From assembly GCF_040358985.1 (NCBI RefSeq), contig NZ_CP132932.1:1736001-1800000 (forward strand): DNA of 64,000 nucleotides. The letters run 5' to 3'. A program made the translations under genes and the position numbers. Source of the DNA: Tunturibacter empetritectus (GTDB taxonomy: Bacteria > Acidobacteriota > Terriglobia > Terriglobales > Acidobacteriaceae). This document shows, piece by piece, positions 15,787 through 25,003 of the stretch (positions are counted from its first letter, which is position 1; each line of letters opens with the position of its first letter). The notes under the pieces were generated by a model. The model made no database searches and was not told the DNA's origin. It saw nothing but the letters and a program-made list of their open reading frames with translations.

Positions 15787-16386
15787 ATGCGCTTAGCTCT
15801 CTTTGGTGGAAGCTTCGACCCTCCGCATCATGGACATCTTGCCATCGCGACCGCAGCTGCAGATGAGTTTGCGCTGGATAGCGTTTTTTTTGCTCCTGCT
15901 GGGCGTCAACCTTTGAAGCTTGATGGCACGGTGACTTCATTCGAAGACAGGCTCGCGATGGTGAAGCTTGCGTGTCTTGAGGACGCTCGATTTGCGGCCT
16001 CTGCGCTCGATGCGCCTCGATCCGACGGCGCACCGAACTACACCGTGGAGACTCTGAGCGGGTTGGCACGGAGAATGCCAGCAGCCACACTCTTCAATCT
16101 AGTGGGAGCGGACAGCTTCCTCGGCCTGCCGCGATGGCACGAACCCAAACGTCTGCTGGAGCTCGCCGAGTGGATCGTGGTGAGCCGGCCGGGGTTTCCG
16201 ATCCAGGATCTTTCTTCGTTGGGGCTCGATGTGCATCAGCAGAGCCGCGTTCATCTGCTCGATACCGTACAAGACGATACTGCAGCCACTGACCTTCGCG
16301 AACGGCTGGAAGCGGGTGATCCTTGTGTCGACCTGATTGCGCCGGGTGTTCTGAATTACATACAGAGCCACCATCTTTATCGATAG
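15787..16386 (+). CDS. nadD: Nicotinate-nucleotide adenylyltransferase
   Basis: 199 residues with the nucleotidyltransferase signature 'GGSFDPPHHGHL' (7-18), where the HxGH motif binds ATP, 'NLVGADSFLGLPRWHE' (about 101-116) and 'ADEWIVV'-type 'AEWIVVSRPG'. The ISSTxxR motif is represented by 'AATDLRERL' near residue 166. The enzyme adenylates nicotinate mononucleotide in NAD synthesis. rsfS lies 1.7 kb downstream; nadD and rsfS are commonly neighbours, here separated by a methyltransferase gene, which looks like an insertion into the usual pair. Confidence 0.95.
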   Translation: MRLALFGGSFDPPHHGHLAIATAAADEFALDSVFFAPAGRQPLKLDGTVTSFEDRLAMVKLACLEDARFAASALDAPRSDGAPNYTVETLSGLARRMPAATLFNLVGADSFLGLPRWHEPKRLLELAEWIVVSRPGFPIQDLSSLGLDVHQQSRVHLLDTVQDDTAATDLRERLEAGDPCVDLIAPGVLNYIQSHHLYR

Positions 16387-16547
16387 GCAGACCCATTCTG
16401 AGCCTTGGTTTTCGTCACCGCGAAACTTTGTTTTGCTCGAAACTTTCTGGAATTGAAGTGTGTCTGTACAAGTATTGCACCTTATCAAGGATCCTTTTCG
16501 CTAGTTAACCGGCCGCTTTTGTGCGTGCAGCAGAATCGTAACTTTCT

Positions 16548-17939
16548 ATGGCTGAGCTTTTGTCACCTCCCTCACTCCCCACGTTTCGCGATCCGGCGGG
16601 CAGCATCGAAGTTCGTCCCGATGGAGCTTACCGGAGCGTGCGAGCTCCTTTCGACGCGGAGATTCTTACGTTCCTGGCGACTCCGCTCGCTACGGATTTA
16701 GTTGCGCAGGGACGGCTTGTGGCTAGCGAGGTAGTGTCATCCCCTGACGCTGAGATGCTGGTGCTACGCCATCCGCGCATCTCGTTCCAGTCCTACCCAT
16801 GGGAGTGGAGTCCAAGAATGTGGCTTGCTGCGGCAGAACTTACTCTGACTCTGTGCAGTGATCTGGTCGAACAGGGCTGGCAGCTGAAGGACGCAACGCC
16901 ATTAAATGTGCTGTTCCAGGGAGCGCGACCGGTCTTTGTCGACGTGCTTTCGATCGAACGCAGAGAGCCGCATCAGCCGATCTGGCTGGCGTACGGCCAG
17001 TTCGTCCGAACGTTTCTGTTGCCAATGCTGGCCTACTCCCGGCTGGGGTGGCCTCTACGAACCTCGCTAACCCGTCGCGATGGATATGAACCGGAGGAGG
17101 TCTACCCGGCACTTTCGCTTGCTTCGCGGCTGCGGCGGCCTGCCCTCTCGACCGTGACGCTACCGTCGCTGCTCGCGAAGACGAAGAAGGGTAGGACAGG
17201 CAAGGGGACGCCGCAATCCGTGAGAGATCCCGACCTTGCGAAACAGATTCTGCTAAAGACTATAAGGACGCTGCTGGAAGACATGCGGCATGTGACGCCG
17301 TCCCACCGCTTGTCGACTTGGTCGCACTACGCTGAGACGGCAAGCCACTACAGCGAGGAAGACCATGCCGGCAAGCGCAGATTTGTGAGCGATGCACTGG
17401 GGAGTGCGCGCCCTGCGAAGGTGCTCGATGTGGGCGGCAACACCGGGGTGTATTCGAATCTGGCCGCGGATGCCGGTGCCGAGGTGGTCTCGATCGACAC
17501 GGACCTGCAGGCGATCGATCGTCTGTATTCTGGCCTGAAGGGGACCGGAAAAAATATCCTTCCGTTGTGCGTCGATCTTGCTCACCCCAGCCCGGCTACT
17601 GGATGGGAGAACCGGGAGAGTGTTTCCTTCCTGAGCCGTTGTGCAGGCCACTTCGACACGGTGATCATGCTCGCCGTACTGCACCATCTGCTGCTGCACA
17701 ATCAGATTCCGATGGACCGCATCGCCGAACTCTGCAGCGAGCTGACGACGCAACACCTGATTGTGGAATGGGTGCCCGCGACGGATCCGAAGTTTCGTGA
17801 GCTTTTGCGCGGGCGCGATGTACTTTACCGACACATTACCGAAACGGCATTTCGCGAGGCCTTCGGGAGGCACTTCACGGTCTCAGAGGAGTTGACGCTG
17901 GCAAATAGGCGCATCTTGTTTCACCTTCAGAAACGATAG
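16548..17939 (+). CDS. Kinase-like N-domain fused to a class I SAM methyltransferase (NoeA-like)
   Basis: 463 residues. The C-terminal half is a class I methyltransferase: motif I 'VLDVGGNTGVYSNLAADAG' (about 285-303), acidic end of strand 2 'VVSIDTD', and 'FDTVIMLAVLHHLLLHNQIP' for motif IV/V. The N-terminal 200 residues contain 'LKDATPLNVLFQGARPVFVD', which resembles the catalytic loop and metal-binding Asp of kinase-like folds, with 'LSIERREPHQPIW' after it. The whole resembles nodulation protein NoeA-like methyltransferases. Substrate unknown. It sits between nadD and rsfS. Confidence 0.8.
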   Translation: MAELLSPPSLPTFRDPAGSIEVRPDGAYRSVRAPFDAEILTFLATPLATDLVAQGRLVASEVVSSPDAEMLVLRHPRISFQSYPWEWSPRMWLAAAELTLTLCSDLVEQGWQLKDATPLNVLFQGARPVFVDVLSIERREPHQPIWLAYGQFVRTFLLPMLAYSRLGWPLRTSLTRRDGYEPEEVYPALSLASRLRRPALSTVTLPSLLAKTKKGRTGKGTPQSVRDPDLAKQILLKTIRTLLEDMRHVTPSHRLSTWSHYAETASHYSEEDHAGKRRFVSDALGSARPAKVLDVGGNTGVYSNLAADAGAEVVSIDTDLQAIDRLYSGLKGTGKNILPLCVDLAHPSPATGWENRESVSFLSRCAGHFDTVIMLAVLHHLLLHNQIPMDRIAELCSELTTQHLIVEWVPATDPKFRELLRGRDVLYRHITETAFREAFGRHFTVSEELTLANRRILFHLQKR

Positions 17940-18055
17940 GGCATGGGAGCGATCAGAGAATCTTGGTGCGTGGAGATGAAGTTGCCAGTTTCCGTGCGCT
18001 TTAGACGCTGGCTTCCGAGGCCGCAACCCGCTACCATGGAACTCCAAGGAGTCTC

Positions 18056-18625
18056 ATGCCCTCAATTGAAAGCAATCAGCTGCTGCTTGCTGCCGCTGCC
18101 GCCTGCGAAGACAAGAAAGCTGAAGATATCCGCATCCTCGCGCTGGATCCAGCCGAGAGCGGCCTGACCGATTACTTCCTGATCTGCAACGGAACCAACG
18201 ACCGACAGAACGTGGCCATCACCGATGAGATTGAGTTGCGCCTGAAGCGCGAGTTTGGGGTTTATCCCAACTCTGTCGAAGGACGCCGCCAGGGCGAATG
18301 GATTTTGATGGACTATGTCGATTTCATCGTCCATGTTTTCTCTGCGGAGAAGCGCGCATTTTATGGATTGGAACGGCTTCGTAAGTCAGCGACCACAATC
18401 AGTGTGGCGGATCTTGATGCCGAAGTAAGCTCCCGAATCAAGGAGAGTCGCTTGAAGAAATCACAGACGAAAACTCCAGCTAAGCAAGCGGTTAAGAAAA
18501 ATACTGCGAAGACAGCCATAACAACTACCGCGAAAAAGTCGATTGTCAAGAAAGCCGCATCGAAAAAGACCGCAGCCAAGGTTGCGTCAAAGAAGACTCT
18601 TCCGAAGAAGACCTCAAAGAAATAG
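18056..18625 (+). CDS. rsfS: Ribosomal silencing factor RsfS with a lysine-rich C-terminal extension
   Basis: 189 residues behind 'CCAAGGAGTCTC'. Residues 1-115 are RsfS: 'AAAACEDKKAEDIRILALDP', 'LTDYFLICNGTNDRQNVAIT', 'EGRRQGEWILMDYVDFIVHV'. RsfS binds ribosomal protein uL14 and blocks subunit joining when nutrients are scarce. Usual length is about 105-130 residues; here about 60 further residues consist mostly of Lys, Ala and Thr ('KKTAKTAITTTAKKSIVKKA'), like histone H1 tails. The extension could bind rRNA or DNA; that is inference. A strong terminator follows at 18721. Confidence 0.93.
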   Translation: MPSIESNQLLLAAAAACEDKKAEDIRILALDPAESGLTDYFLICNGTNDRQNVAITDEIELRLKREFGVYPNSVEGRRQGEWILMDYVDFIVHVFSAEKRAFYGLERLRKSATTISVADLDAEVSSRIKESRLKKSQTKTPAKQAVKKNTAKTAITTTAKKSIVKKAASKKTAAKVASKKTLPKKTSKK

Positions 18626-18720
18626 GCCCCTTGCGGCGTGCCTGGAATGTTAGTTGATTTGTTGTGAGCTTTATTCGTGAGATGAGGCGTCTTCGATTGA
18701 GTTGCACGACCAAAGACAGA

Positions 18721-18756
18721 GAAAGGCGGAGAGCCAAAGCTCTCCGCCTTTCTTTT
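18721..18756 (+). terminator. Rho-independent terminator after rsfS
   Basis: GAAAGGCGGAGAGC pairs perfectly with GCTCTCCGCCTTTC across a CAAA loop, followed by TTTT. It stands between the convergent rsfS and TonB-receptor genes and could serve both. Confidence 0.92.
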
Positions 18757-18772
18757 GGTTATGCAGCCAAGG

Positions 18773-21700
18773 TTAGAAGTTCAGCTTGAGCTGGAACTGA
18801 GTACTACGTGAGGCGCCCTGATCGAATGTTCCCGAACCGCGCTGATCGCGATTTGCGCTAAGCGTTGCAAAGTCGTTGATGCCAGACAGATAACCACTGT
18901 CATTATTGACGGGGCCACCTGTACTTGTTGTGTTCTCCAGAATCCCCGCGCTGGTGGTACCGGTTGAGTAGTTGGAGAAGTTCGCAATATTGAAGAAAGA
19001 GATAGCCGGTTCAAGGCTAAGACCTTCACGCAATTTAGTCAGACGAATCGGGTAAGAGAAGCTGGCATCGAGTGTACGTAAGGCTGGATTGCTGAGTGCC
19101 CTGGTCTGCGGGAGAGTGCCGAGGGGCTGAATCGTGCCGCCCAACGCACTGAGTTGACCAGGGGTGAAGAGCCCAGCTGTGACGAGGGCATTACCAGCCG
19201 GAGTGAGTTTTCCTGCCTGGGTTGCGTTGAAGTTGTTGATGTATTTGCCAAGGTTTGTTGGCTTGACGCTGTGCATGTAGGCACCGGGAAGGGTTCCAGG
19301 AGCCAGATCGCCGATGGTACCATCGCCCGTGATATCGGAAAGGAAGATACCGGCTGTAGGAGACTGCTGATCGAGTGTCAGAGTGGTTGGGTATGCTGAG
19401 GCGAAGTGACCGACAAGACTGACCATCGGACCATGCTTGACCGTAAACGCACCGCCCATTGAGAGCTGGTTGGAGCGGTCGAGCCCAGCGCGGCCGATGT
19501 AGGCGTTAGGATTGTCGTTATCGTAGGAGAGACCGCTGAAGAACTGGTCGCCTGTCGAGTTGTTGGAGCTGCTGACAATCTGCGAGAGGTTATACGACAC
19601 CTGCAGGTTCATGTTTTCGATGCCAGGGGCGGGGTGGGCTGTGATTTGTTTGTAGACGATCTGTAAGGCATCGTATCCAGAGCGGCCGATTGGAATAATA
19701 AAGTTGCCGTTTCCAAGAGCAGGGTTGGCACCAGGAAAGGCAGCTCCGGTAGACGGGGTCAGAGAGCCGTTGCCGACGTAGGAGGCTGGGAAGCCACCGA
19801 GATACTGATTGCCGGAATCCAATCCACTCGAAGCAAAGTCGGTGATGAGAGCTCCTGCGGCGATGGCGCAAGTGATTGCGGAGGAAGAGTAGCCTCCAGC
19901 GCAGCCGAAATTGGCAGTAGTGGTAGCGATGGCGTTTTGCGCCGCCGCTGTGTTGAGATATCGGGCAGCACCGACGTGGTTTTGATCGACCTGTTGACCG
20001 ATCTTCAAGGTCGAGTTGTGGATGTAGTCGACGGATACGATCGCGCCCCTGGAGAGGGCCCGCTGGAAGCCGGCGTTCCATTGTTCAGAGTACGGCGTCC
20101 GGTAGGGGGCCCCGTAGATGTTGTTGACGCTTAAGGTATTTCCAACGTAGTTCGAGTTAGAGGAGAGGGGATTGGTCCTGGCGGCTGCCTGATACTCCTG
20201 TTCAAGAGTAATGAAAGCCGGGCCCGATACAGAGAGAGGAGCCTTGCAAAGACTTTGGATCGAGACCCCATTCACGGATGTGACTGAGGTGCCATCTGCA
20301 AATGGGACGGCGTAGACACCAGTGCTGCAATACGGGTTGTAGACATTGAAAGCACCAGTCTGCAGGAGATTGGTACGAGCGTTCGAGGTGTTATTGAAGA
20401 CGTCGCCCTCGTAGAAGATACCGAATCCAGCATGAACGACTGTGTTGTGGCTGACGCTGTAGTTGAATCCGATCTGAGGCCCGAAGTTCCCATAGGGCTG
20501 GTGAACGTTCTTGCCGTATGCCGGATTGAATTGGGCGAAGATAGCAGACGTACCTGAGCACGCAGGGGTGACTTGCGTGGGATCAATCGTGTTGCAGAGT
20601 GGGGTAGCGAGATCCTGGTTGGCGCGGCCAGTATCAACACTCCAGCGAACACCAGCCGTAAGTGTAAAGGTTGGGGTCACCTTCCAGCTGTCGGAGAAGT
20701 ATGCTCCCTCACGCCAGTCGGCCACGCCGCCGCCGGTGAGTCCAAACCCAGGAGTCTCGGTACCTGATCCTTGCCCGTTGCCGAGATAGAGCGTGTTTAC
20801 GTGGTAGCCCTTGATGGGATCGTCGGGGCAGGGGGCAGCGCCCGCAATGCCGTTGCAATTCGCAAGAAGGGTAGCGGTTGACTCCGAGCCGCGAGGCCCA
20901 ACGCCGAAGAAGGAGGCAAACCCACCACCTTGAATCCTGTTGAGGCTGTATCCGTACTTGAAGCTGTGCTTATTCTTTGTCCAAGTACCGTCGTAGCGAA
21001 GCTGCTTATCGGAGAGGAAGGTCTGCTGAGGAGCGTTGTCGTTAGGACCGGAATAAAGTTTCTGAGCAAGGTTATAGAAGGCAAACCCAGGTATGCCGTT
21101 ATAGATGCTTGTATCGCCCGTAGTCTTGTCGACGATCAAATTGTGGAACTTTTCATAGCTTCCACGGAACGAATGGGTGAAATGACCGTTCTGAAAGTCG
21201 GCACCAAACGCATAACCAGGAGTGTTGTCCCGATTCGCATAGATCCAGTAGCCATTTCCGAAGTTCGACGAGACGGAATCGACATCGTAGTTCACACGAG
21301 CGAAGTAATGACCTCCCAACGGGCCGTTGTAGTCGACGCGCGCGGTGGAGTACGTGAGACGGTACGGCGATGGGATGGTTGGGTAAGCATCGAAGATGGC
21401 CGAGAAGAGTCCGGCGGCGTTCACAGGGGAGACCGAGGAAGAATCCTGCTTGATTCGCTCAATGTTGGCGAAGAAGAACAACTTGTCCTTGAGGATGGGC
21501 CCGCCTACGCTTCCACCGAACTGATTGCGCTGAAACGGAGGGTCCTGGCCGTCCTGAGCGCGGGCAAATAGAGCGCGGTGATCCTGAAAGTCGTAAAAGA
21601 GTTCGCCGTGGAAGGCGTTGGTTCCGGAGTTGGTCGAGACGAGAACCTGACCGGTTGAGGTTACTTCGCCGGATACGTCCTGTGTCGAGCGATTGAGCTG

Positions 21701-22357
21701 GAACTCGCTGATGGCACCCTGGGAGACGTTGAACATGGTGGTTCCGACGTACTCGTCGGTGATGTCCTGGCCATCGAGGAGGATACGTGTTGTACGACCG
21801 GAGACGCCACCCACCGAGATTGCGGAGTAGCCTGCTTTGGTCGGGTCGAACGATTCACCGCTTTGAAGGATGACGCCAGGCTCGATTTGGGCGAGGTCGA
21901 GGAAGTTACGCCCATTGACGGGTAAGCTCTTGATCTGCTCTGACGTAATTACGTCGCTGACGCCAACCTGGTCGGTGTTGACCTGGAGGGCGCCTGCATT
22001 GACTTCTACTGTCTCCGACGATTTTCCGAGGGTGAGCTTGAAGTTTCCATTGGTCACAGTTCCGGTACGAACCACGGTGTTTACCAAGAGGTTTTCAAAA
22101 CCCGGAGCGGAGATAGAAACGGAGTAAGAACCTGGGTTGAGTGGACCGACAGCGTAGATACCGGCGGAATCTGCCTTGACGGATTTTACCGAGCCCTGGT
22201 CAACACTTGTAACCCTAATGATGGCACCGGAGACGACCGCACCCGATGGGTCGGTTACTGTTCCCTGAATCGAGCCACCATTCACAGAAATGGCTTGACC
22301 AAGACTCATGGTTGCCAGGGCCACCAGCACAAAAACAAATCCCAATAACCGTTTCAT
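18773..22357 (-). CDS. Oar-like TonB-dependent receptor with carboxypeptidase-regulatory-like domain
   Basis: 1194 residues behind 'AAGGGGAATCTGA'. Signal peptide at 1-20 ('FVFVLVALATMSLGQA'). Residues about 28-115 form a CarboxypepD_reg-like Ig domain ('IQGTVTDPSGAVVSGAIIRV'); about 130-245 the plug ('SLPVNGRNFLDLAQIEPGV', 'SVGGVSGRTTRILLDGQDIT'); the rest is a 22-strand barrel ending in Phe ('FQLKLNF'). Proteins of this kind are greatly expanded in Terriglobia and are thought to take up large carbohydrates or other polymers through the outer membrane with TonB energy; the ligand is unknown. No SusD-like partner is nearby. A candidate operator palindrome lies upstream at 22505-22524. Confidence 0.93.
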   Translation of the reverse strand: MKRLLGFVFVLVALATMSLGQAISVNGGSIQGTVTDPSGAVVSGAIIRVTSVDQGSVKSVKADSAGIYAVGPLNPGSYSVSISAPGFENLLVNTVVRTGTVTNGNFKLTLGKSSETVEVNAGALQVNTDQVGVSDVITSEQIKSLPVNGRNFLDLAQIEPGVILQSGESFDPTKAGYSAISVGGVSGRTTRILLDGQDITDEYVGTTMFNVSQGAISEFQLNRSTQDVSGEVTSTGQVLVSTNSGTNAFHGELFYDFQDHRALFARAQDGQDPPFQRNQFGGSVGGPILKDKLFFFANIERIKQDSSSVSPVNAAGLFSAIFDAYPTIPSPYRLTYSTARVDYNGPLGGHYFARVNYDVDSVSSNFGNGYWIYANRDNTPGYAFGADFQNGHFTHSFRGSYEKFHNLIVDKTTGDTSIYNGIPGFAFYNLAQKLYSGPNDNAPQQTFLSDKQLRYDGTWTKNKHSFKYGYSLNRIQGGGFASFFGVGPRGSESTATLLANCNGIAGAAPCPDDPIKGYHVNTLYLGNGQGSGTETPGFGLTGGGVADWREGAYFSDSWKVTPTFTLTAGVRWSVDTGRANQDLATPLCNTIDPTQVTPACSGTSAIFAQFNPAYGKNVHQPYGNFGPQIGFNYSVSHNTVVHAGFGIFYEGDVFNNTSNARTNLLQTGAFNVYNPYCSTGVYAVPFADGTSVTSVNGVSIQSLCKAPLSVSGPAFITLEQEYQAAARTNPLSSNSNYVGNTLSVNNIYGAPYRTPYSEQWNAGFQRALSRGAIVSVDYIHNSTLKIGQQVDQNHVGAARYLNTAAAQNAIATTTANFGCAGGYSSSAITCAIAAGALITDFASSGLDSGNQYLGGFPASYVGNGSLTPSTGAAFPGANPALGNGNFIIPIGRSGYDALQIVYKQITAHPAPGIENMNLQVSYNLSQIVSSSNNSTGDQFFSGLSYDNDNPNAYIGRAGLDRSNQLSMGGAFTVKHGPMVSLVGHFASAYPTTLTLDQQSPTAGIFLSDITGDGTIGDLAPGTLPGAYMHSVKPTNLGKYINNFNATQAGKLTPAGNALVTAGLFTPGQLSALGGTIQPLGTLPQTRALSNPALRTLDASFSYPIRLTKLREGLSLEPAISFFNIANFSNYSTGTTSAGILENTTSTGGPVNNDSGYLSGINDFATLSANRDQRGSGTFDQGASRSTQFQLKLNF

Positions 22358-22504
22358 TCAGATTCCCCTTTTTTTCAAAACTCGCTGCATACCTCTAGCG
22401 CGTTAGCCAATCGAAATCAGAGATAGGTTTCCGGTCATCTTTGTGACCCCGCCTGAATCTGAAGAACTAGTTGGTTGCTATGAGAAGTAATGGAGCAATT
22501 TTCT

Positions 22505-22524
22505 GGCCAAATGAAAATTTGGCC
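22505..22524. promoter_or_regulatory. Perfect inverted repeat in the A/T-rich gap upstream of the TonB receptor
   Basis: GGCCAAAT-GAAA-ATTTGGCC is a perfect 8-bp inverted repeat 148 bp upstream of the receptor start, and a half site TTTTGGCC follows at 22537-22544. The gap 22358-22795 is more A/T-rich than the neighbouring genes and otherwise holds no gene. It could bind a regulator of the receptor or of rlmH. Confidence 0.45.
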
Positions 22525-22795
22525 CTGAATGTAATCTTTTGGCCGTATTTCCCGTCTAGCAAAGAACGGAAACGCCTTGAGACGATAAATATCTACTGAA
22601 AATCAAATATGGTTGCAACTGGGCAAGATTTAGTGCTGATGCCGCTCTCTTATGAGAGTGACTGCCATCGCTGAATTCCTTGCGTAAATCGGGCGATTGT
22701 CTAAGTAAATTTCGTTTGAAAATATGGAAAGTCGATAATATGAAAATTAGTACATTTTGGCTCCTATATTCAGATTGTGGTGAACGCGATTTGCG

Positions 22796-23296
22796 ATGCG
22801 ATTTATGGGCTGCCGCAAAACTCTTCGAAATATGAGATTGATGAACATGAAGACTACCCTCGCAGCGGTGTTATCAAGGCGATCGCTCCCCGAAGCCGGA
22901 GGACGTTGGTTCGATGACTACCTCAACCGCATCGTTCGATATACGCCCTGCGACTCGCAGACATTTGAATCGGAAAAAGCATTGATAGGATGGCTGGAAC
23001 AGCACCAAGGTCGAACTCGTGCCTATAGGATTTTGCTTGATAGTCGAGGGCAGGAGTTTAGCTCGGAGGAGTTTGCTGGCCGGATCGGGCGGCTTCGCGA
23101 TGAGGGAACGCAGCGGTTGGTGTTTGCAATTGGGCCGGCGGACGGCTGGTCACCAGAGGCGCGGCAGCGAGCAGATCTGCTTCTATCTCTAGGGCGCATG
23201 ACCTTACCCCATCAGTTGGCGCGAGTTGTGCTGGCAGAGCAGGTCTACCGCGCCTTCACCATCCTGGCTGGCCACCCTTATCACTCAGGGCACTGA
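22796..23296 (+). CDS. rlmH: RlmH-family 23S rRNA pseudouridine methyltransferase (SPOUT)
   Basis: Up to 166 residues; the true start may be the ATG at 22796, 22832 or 22847, since none has a clear ribosome binding site and the family body begins around 'MKTTLAAVLSRR'. The C-terminus shows SPOUT/RlmH features: 'RILLDSRGQEFSSEEFAGRI', 'FAIGPADGWSP', 'LSLGRMTLPHQLARVVLAEQ' and the end 'HPYHSGH' with the family 'NHPYH'-like motif. RlmH methylates pseudouridine 1915 in helix 69 of 23S rRNA. The usual 'GGPEG' SAM-binding loop reads 'IGPADG' here, a variation I believe is shared by other acidobacterial members. Confidence 0.85.
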   Translation: MRFMGCRKTLRNMRLMNMKTTLAAVLSRRSLPEAGGRWFDDYLNRIVRYTPCDSQTFESEKALIGWLEQHQGRTRAYRILLDSRGQEFSSEEFAGRIGRLRDEGTQRLVFAIGPADGWSPEARQRADLLLSLGRMTLPHQLARVVLAEQVYRAFTILAGHPYHSGH

Positions 23297-23462
23297 ACAT
23301 TTGTTGGTTCTCGCCAGTCGCTGTTTATCGACTTGGCGTGTCGACAGACACAGTTACAGTTGCATCTGGCGGGATGGTCGATGGTCGCCCTGCCCCTCAG
23401 CTGAGGTGAGCTTGCAGGGTCAGAAGATCTGCTCTTTAAAGGTAAGAGTTGCGAGCACACTT

Positions 23463-23750
23463 CTACTCGTCGATTCGCGCGTCTTTGGCCTTGCGGGGCT
23501 TGGAGGCTGTGGTTTCGGCTAGGCATCTCTCGGAGACGCGCTGAGGATTTGCACATTTTCCGGCTGCTGCGCGGGTAAACGCACGATAAAGACGGTCTAC
23601 GTCGACTTGCCCCTTGCGTCCCTGTGCCTCAAGGGCGGAGTGCATGGCCGATAACAGCTCCGGCCTCAGTTCATGGAAGATCCTGTCGATATAGATGTAC
23701 GGCAATTGACCCTCCGCGGCCCCTGACACACGATACACGGGGCCCTGCAT
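23463..23750 (-). CDS. Hypothetical protein, possibly the 3' part of a frameshifted gene
   Basis: 95 residues from ATG 23750: 'GQLPYIYIDRIFHELRPELL', 'GQVDVDRLYRAFTRAAAGKC', Lys/Arg-rich end. The composition is protein-like, but no domain is recognised and no ribosome binding site is clear. Immediately upstream, in the next frame, an ATG at 23911 ('MDDKVVLDYDHLRPERTRVG') reads to 23666 and also looks coding. The two may be one gene of about 150 codons broken by a frameshift. The rest of 23297-24023 holds nothing else I can support. Confidence 0.4.
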   Translation of the reverse strand: MQGPVYRVSGAAEGQLPYIYIDRIFHELRPELLSAMHSALEAQGRKGQVDVDRLYRAFTRAAAGKCANPQRVSERCLAETTASKPRKAKDARIDE

Positions 23751-24023
23751 GATGGTGCGCGAGCAGGTAGGTGTCCGGCATGTGTTGCCACTGCCTCACT
23801 TGGGACGGCCACTGCTCTCAGAGTACCGTCTGGAGTCGCCACTACAGACTCTCCGACTCTTGTTCGTTCAGGCCGGAGATGGTCGTAATCGAGAACGACT
23901 TTATCGTCCATCCCACAATAGATGGTTCTTTTGTGTAGGTTTAGCGCATGTTTTTTCTTAATTAGAAAGCATACATGGCCTAGGCTGATGCAAGCGCACA
24001 TTTGCGCACAAGGAGCCTTCCCC

Positions 24024-24191
24024 ATGAATAAGTCAATCCGCAATCTCGCGCTCACCGCCGCTATCCTCTTCTCCACCGCTGCTCCCATGTTTGCGAACAT
24101 CTCGGGCGGAAATCCCCATCCGCAGGTAGCTTCTGTTGCTCTTTCTCTTGGCGATTACGCAAGTATCGTCATCTCCGTCTTCGGGCTGTAA
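24024..24191 (+). CDS. Small secreted protein (55 aa)
   Basis: ATG 24024 follows 'AAGGAGCCTTCCCC'. The product starts 'MNKSIRNLALTAAILFSTAA', a good signal peptide with cleavage near 'MFA-NI', leaving only about 30 mature residues ('NPHPQVASVALSLGDYASIV'). The mature part is mostly hydrophobic and neutral, without cysteines. It could be a secreted peptide or small membrane-associated protein. 30 bp downstream begins a membrane protein gene on the same strand, so they may form an operon. Function unknown. Confidence 0.65.
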   Translation: MNKSIRNLALTAAILFSTAAPMFANISGGNPHPQVASVALSLGDYASIVISVFGL

Positions 24192-24221
24192 GATCGTTCC
24201 GAATACGCCTGCGAGGCAGGA

Positions 24222-24998
24222 ATGAATTTTACGGCTCTGGACAACCTGATTTGGGCGGCGAACTTTATCGGCTTCGCCGCCCTGCTATTCGTGTTGCTGT
24301 TTCGCCAGCGATGGAGCCAGTTTCCTATTTTTACCTGCTTCGTTGGTTATTCGACCTTCGTTGCCATTGGGCTTTTCCTGATTTCGCGTTACAGCACAGC
24401 GAAGGTCTACGGGATTACGTATTGGATTACCGGTGGAGGCGACGTACTCTTTCAACTCGGTCTGATCTTCGAGATCGCCCGTGTTGTTTTGCGCCCGACC
24501 GGGACATGGGTTCGCGACGCGCGCTCTTCGTTTGTCTTTGCCGGGGTGGCTGGCACAGCCCTTGCTGTTGGGCTTTGTCTTGCAATAAAGACGCCTCCGG
24601 GCTCGACGGCGGGGATTTGGGAGATTCGAGGAGACCTTTTCACTGCCTTGCTCGACTGTGAGCTTTTTCTGGCTATGCTATTTGCTTCGAATAGGTTAGG
24701 GCTGGAGTGGCGCAACCACGTGATGGCCCTTGCGCAGGGATTGACGCTTTGGGCGTTCGGTTCCGCTGTCAGTGATCTGGCCAGTATCTTTCTGGGTTGG
24801 ACTCAACAGTATAGAGTTGTTCAGCTTTTCCCCTCTTTCCTCTACATTGCCGTCTTACTGTATTGGGCTGTCGCCTTCTGGAGGCCGGAGCGCGTCCGTG
24901 CACCCCTCTCGAACGAAATGAAAGATTATCTCGTTGCGCTTCACAGCAGAGTGCAGTACGATCTTCAGCAGGTCACTCGGACGCGCGACCACACGTAA
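24222..24998 (+). CDS. Seven-helix hypothetical membrane protein
   Basis: 258 residues with about seven predicted membrane helices (near 8-26, 36-54, 64-86, 100-122, 140-158, 168-190, 200-222), followed by a charged C-terminal tail ('EMKDYLVALHSRVQYDLQQV'). I recognise the general type from acidobacterial genomes but no named family. The tail may face the cytoplasm. The next gene starts 5 bp after its stop (25004), so the two are almost certainly co-transcribed. Confidence 0.7.
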   Translation: MNFTALDNLIWAANFIGFAALLFVLLFRQRWSQFPIFTCFVGYSTFVAIGLFLISRYSTAKVYGITYWITGGGDVLFQLGLIFEIARVVLRPTGTWVRDARSSFVFAGVAGTALAVGLCLAIKTPPGSTAGIWEIRGDLFTALLDCELFLAMLFASNRLGLEWRNHVMALAQGLTLWAFGSAVSDLASIFLGWTQQYRVVQLFPSFLYIAVLLYWAVAFWRPERVRAPLSNEMKDYLVALHSRVQYDLQQVTRTRDHT

Positions 24999-25003
24999 CC
25001 CAT

